This document shows positions 5,923-6,149 of a DNA stretch of 6,149 nucleotides, piece by piece. The stretch's first letter is position 1; each line of letters starts with the position of its first letter. A program made the translations under genes and the position numbers. Below the pieces are notes generated by a model. That model saw nothing but the letters and a program-made list of their open reading frames with translations. It had not been told where the DNA came from and made no database searches. Source of the stretch: Mariprofundales bacterium (GTDB lineage: Bacteria > Pseudomonadota > Zetaproteobacteria > Mariprofundales > S012-25); NCBI GenBank assembly GCA_015487905.1, contig WFOX01000231.1:1-6149 (forward strand), read 5' to 3'.

Positions 5923-6149
5923 ACGGGTTTCCTACATTGAAAGCGGGCTGGAGGTGCGACTGCCGCAAGGAGAACATTTTCGTTTTCAGGATTTGCGCGC
6001 CTATCACGCCTTGAAAGGCGCTCACCTACGAGAAATGGATTTTTGCTGGATTCACAATGGCGAGATCGTGATGCTGGAGCTCAAAGACTACACGAGACTG
6101 CCAGATCTCAGCGAGGTTCGTGATCGCTTTCCAAGGAACATCGCCAAAA
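5915..6149 (+). CDS. Putative PD-(D/E)XK nuclease-like partner protein, 3' end outside window
   Basis: The frame opens with an ATG 8 bases before the end of the ATPase gene and stays open for 78 codons to the window edge. Residues 41-59 read MDFCWIHNGEIVMLELKDY: an Asp (42), a hydrophobic strand, then Glu55-Leu-Lys57. This D-x12-ExK arrangement on adjacent beta-strands is the core of PD-(D/E)XK nucleases, and an acidic residue upstream (Glu9, Glu13 or Glu20) could complete the site. The fold call is inferred from one motif; the protein is otherwise unrecognised. The overlapping start, with a GGGAG sitting too close to the ATG to be an ideal ribosome site, suggests translation coupled to the ATPase and hence a joint function. 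Base composition is the lowest in the window (28 of 60 G or C in 6001-6060). It could also be a non-catalytic member of the fold. Confidence 0.7.
   Translation, partial: MTERVSYIESGLEVRLPQGEHFRFQDLRAYHALKGAHLREMDFCWIHNGEIVMLELKDYTRLPDLSEVRDRFPRNIAK

Noticed and set aside
1..6149. CRISPR array, tRNA, insertion sequence or attachment site
   Set aside because: No regularly spaced repeats, tRNA-like cloverleaf, transposase motifs or terminal inverted repeats were found. The window is almost entirely coding.

Overview
This 6.1 kb window comes from a GC-rich bacterium, most likely a proteobacterium and probably gammaproteobacterial in gene layout. The evidence is a proteobacterial-type GroEL, a ComF gene beside the biotin genes, and the gene order bioF-bioH-bioC-bioD, which is the usual proteobacterial BioC/BioH route for making the pimeloyl moiety. 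This placement is inferred from the sequence alone and the species is not identified. Hand counts of single 60-base lines give about 70% GC in the biotin genes and about 47-60% at the right end.

Layout. (1) Bases 1-777 hold the 3' half of groEL on the + strand, cut off by the window edge, followed by a strong hairpin-plus-T-tract terminator at 800-835. (2) comF lies on the - strand at 830-1528 and converges on groEL; its stop codon sits inside the terminator T-tract. (3) Only 21 bp separate the comF start from the bioF start, and the two genes diverge. (4) Bases 1550-4816 form a tightly packed + strand operon, bioF-bioH-bioC-bioD, in which every junction overlaps (ATGA, 28 bp, ATGA). BioC methylates malonyl-ACP so that it can be elongated by fatty acid synthesis, BioH removes the methyl ester, BioF condenses pimeloyl-ACP with alanine, and BioD closes the ureido ring of dethiobiotin. 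bioA and bioB are not in the window. (5) Fourteen bases after bioD begins a different kind of locus: an ABC/SMC-type AAA ATPase (4831-5922) overlapping by 8 bp a second ORF (5915 to window end) that carries a D...ExK pattern typical of PD-(D/E)XK nucleases.

The housekeeping part is ordinary. The part worth attention is the right end, where a lower-GC, two-gene ATPase plus putative nuclease module sits directly behind the biotin operon. It has the architecture of an uncharacterised defence-type or DNA-processing system, and its second gene continues beyond the window. No RNA genes, insertion sequences, CRISPR arrays or long direct repeats were seen, and there is no gene-free stretch longer than about 50 bases.
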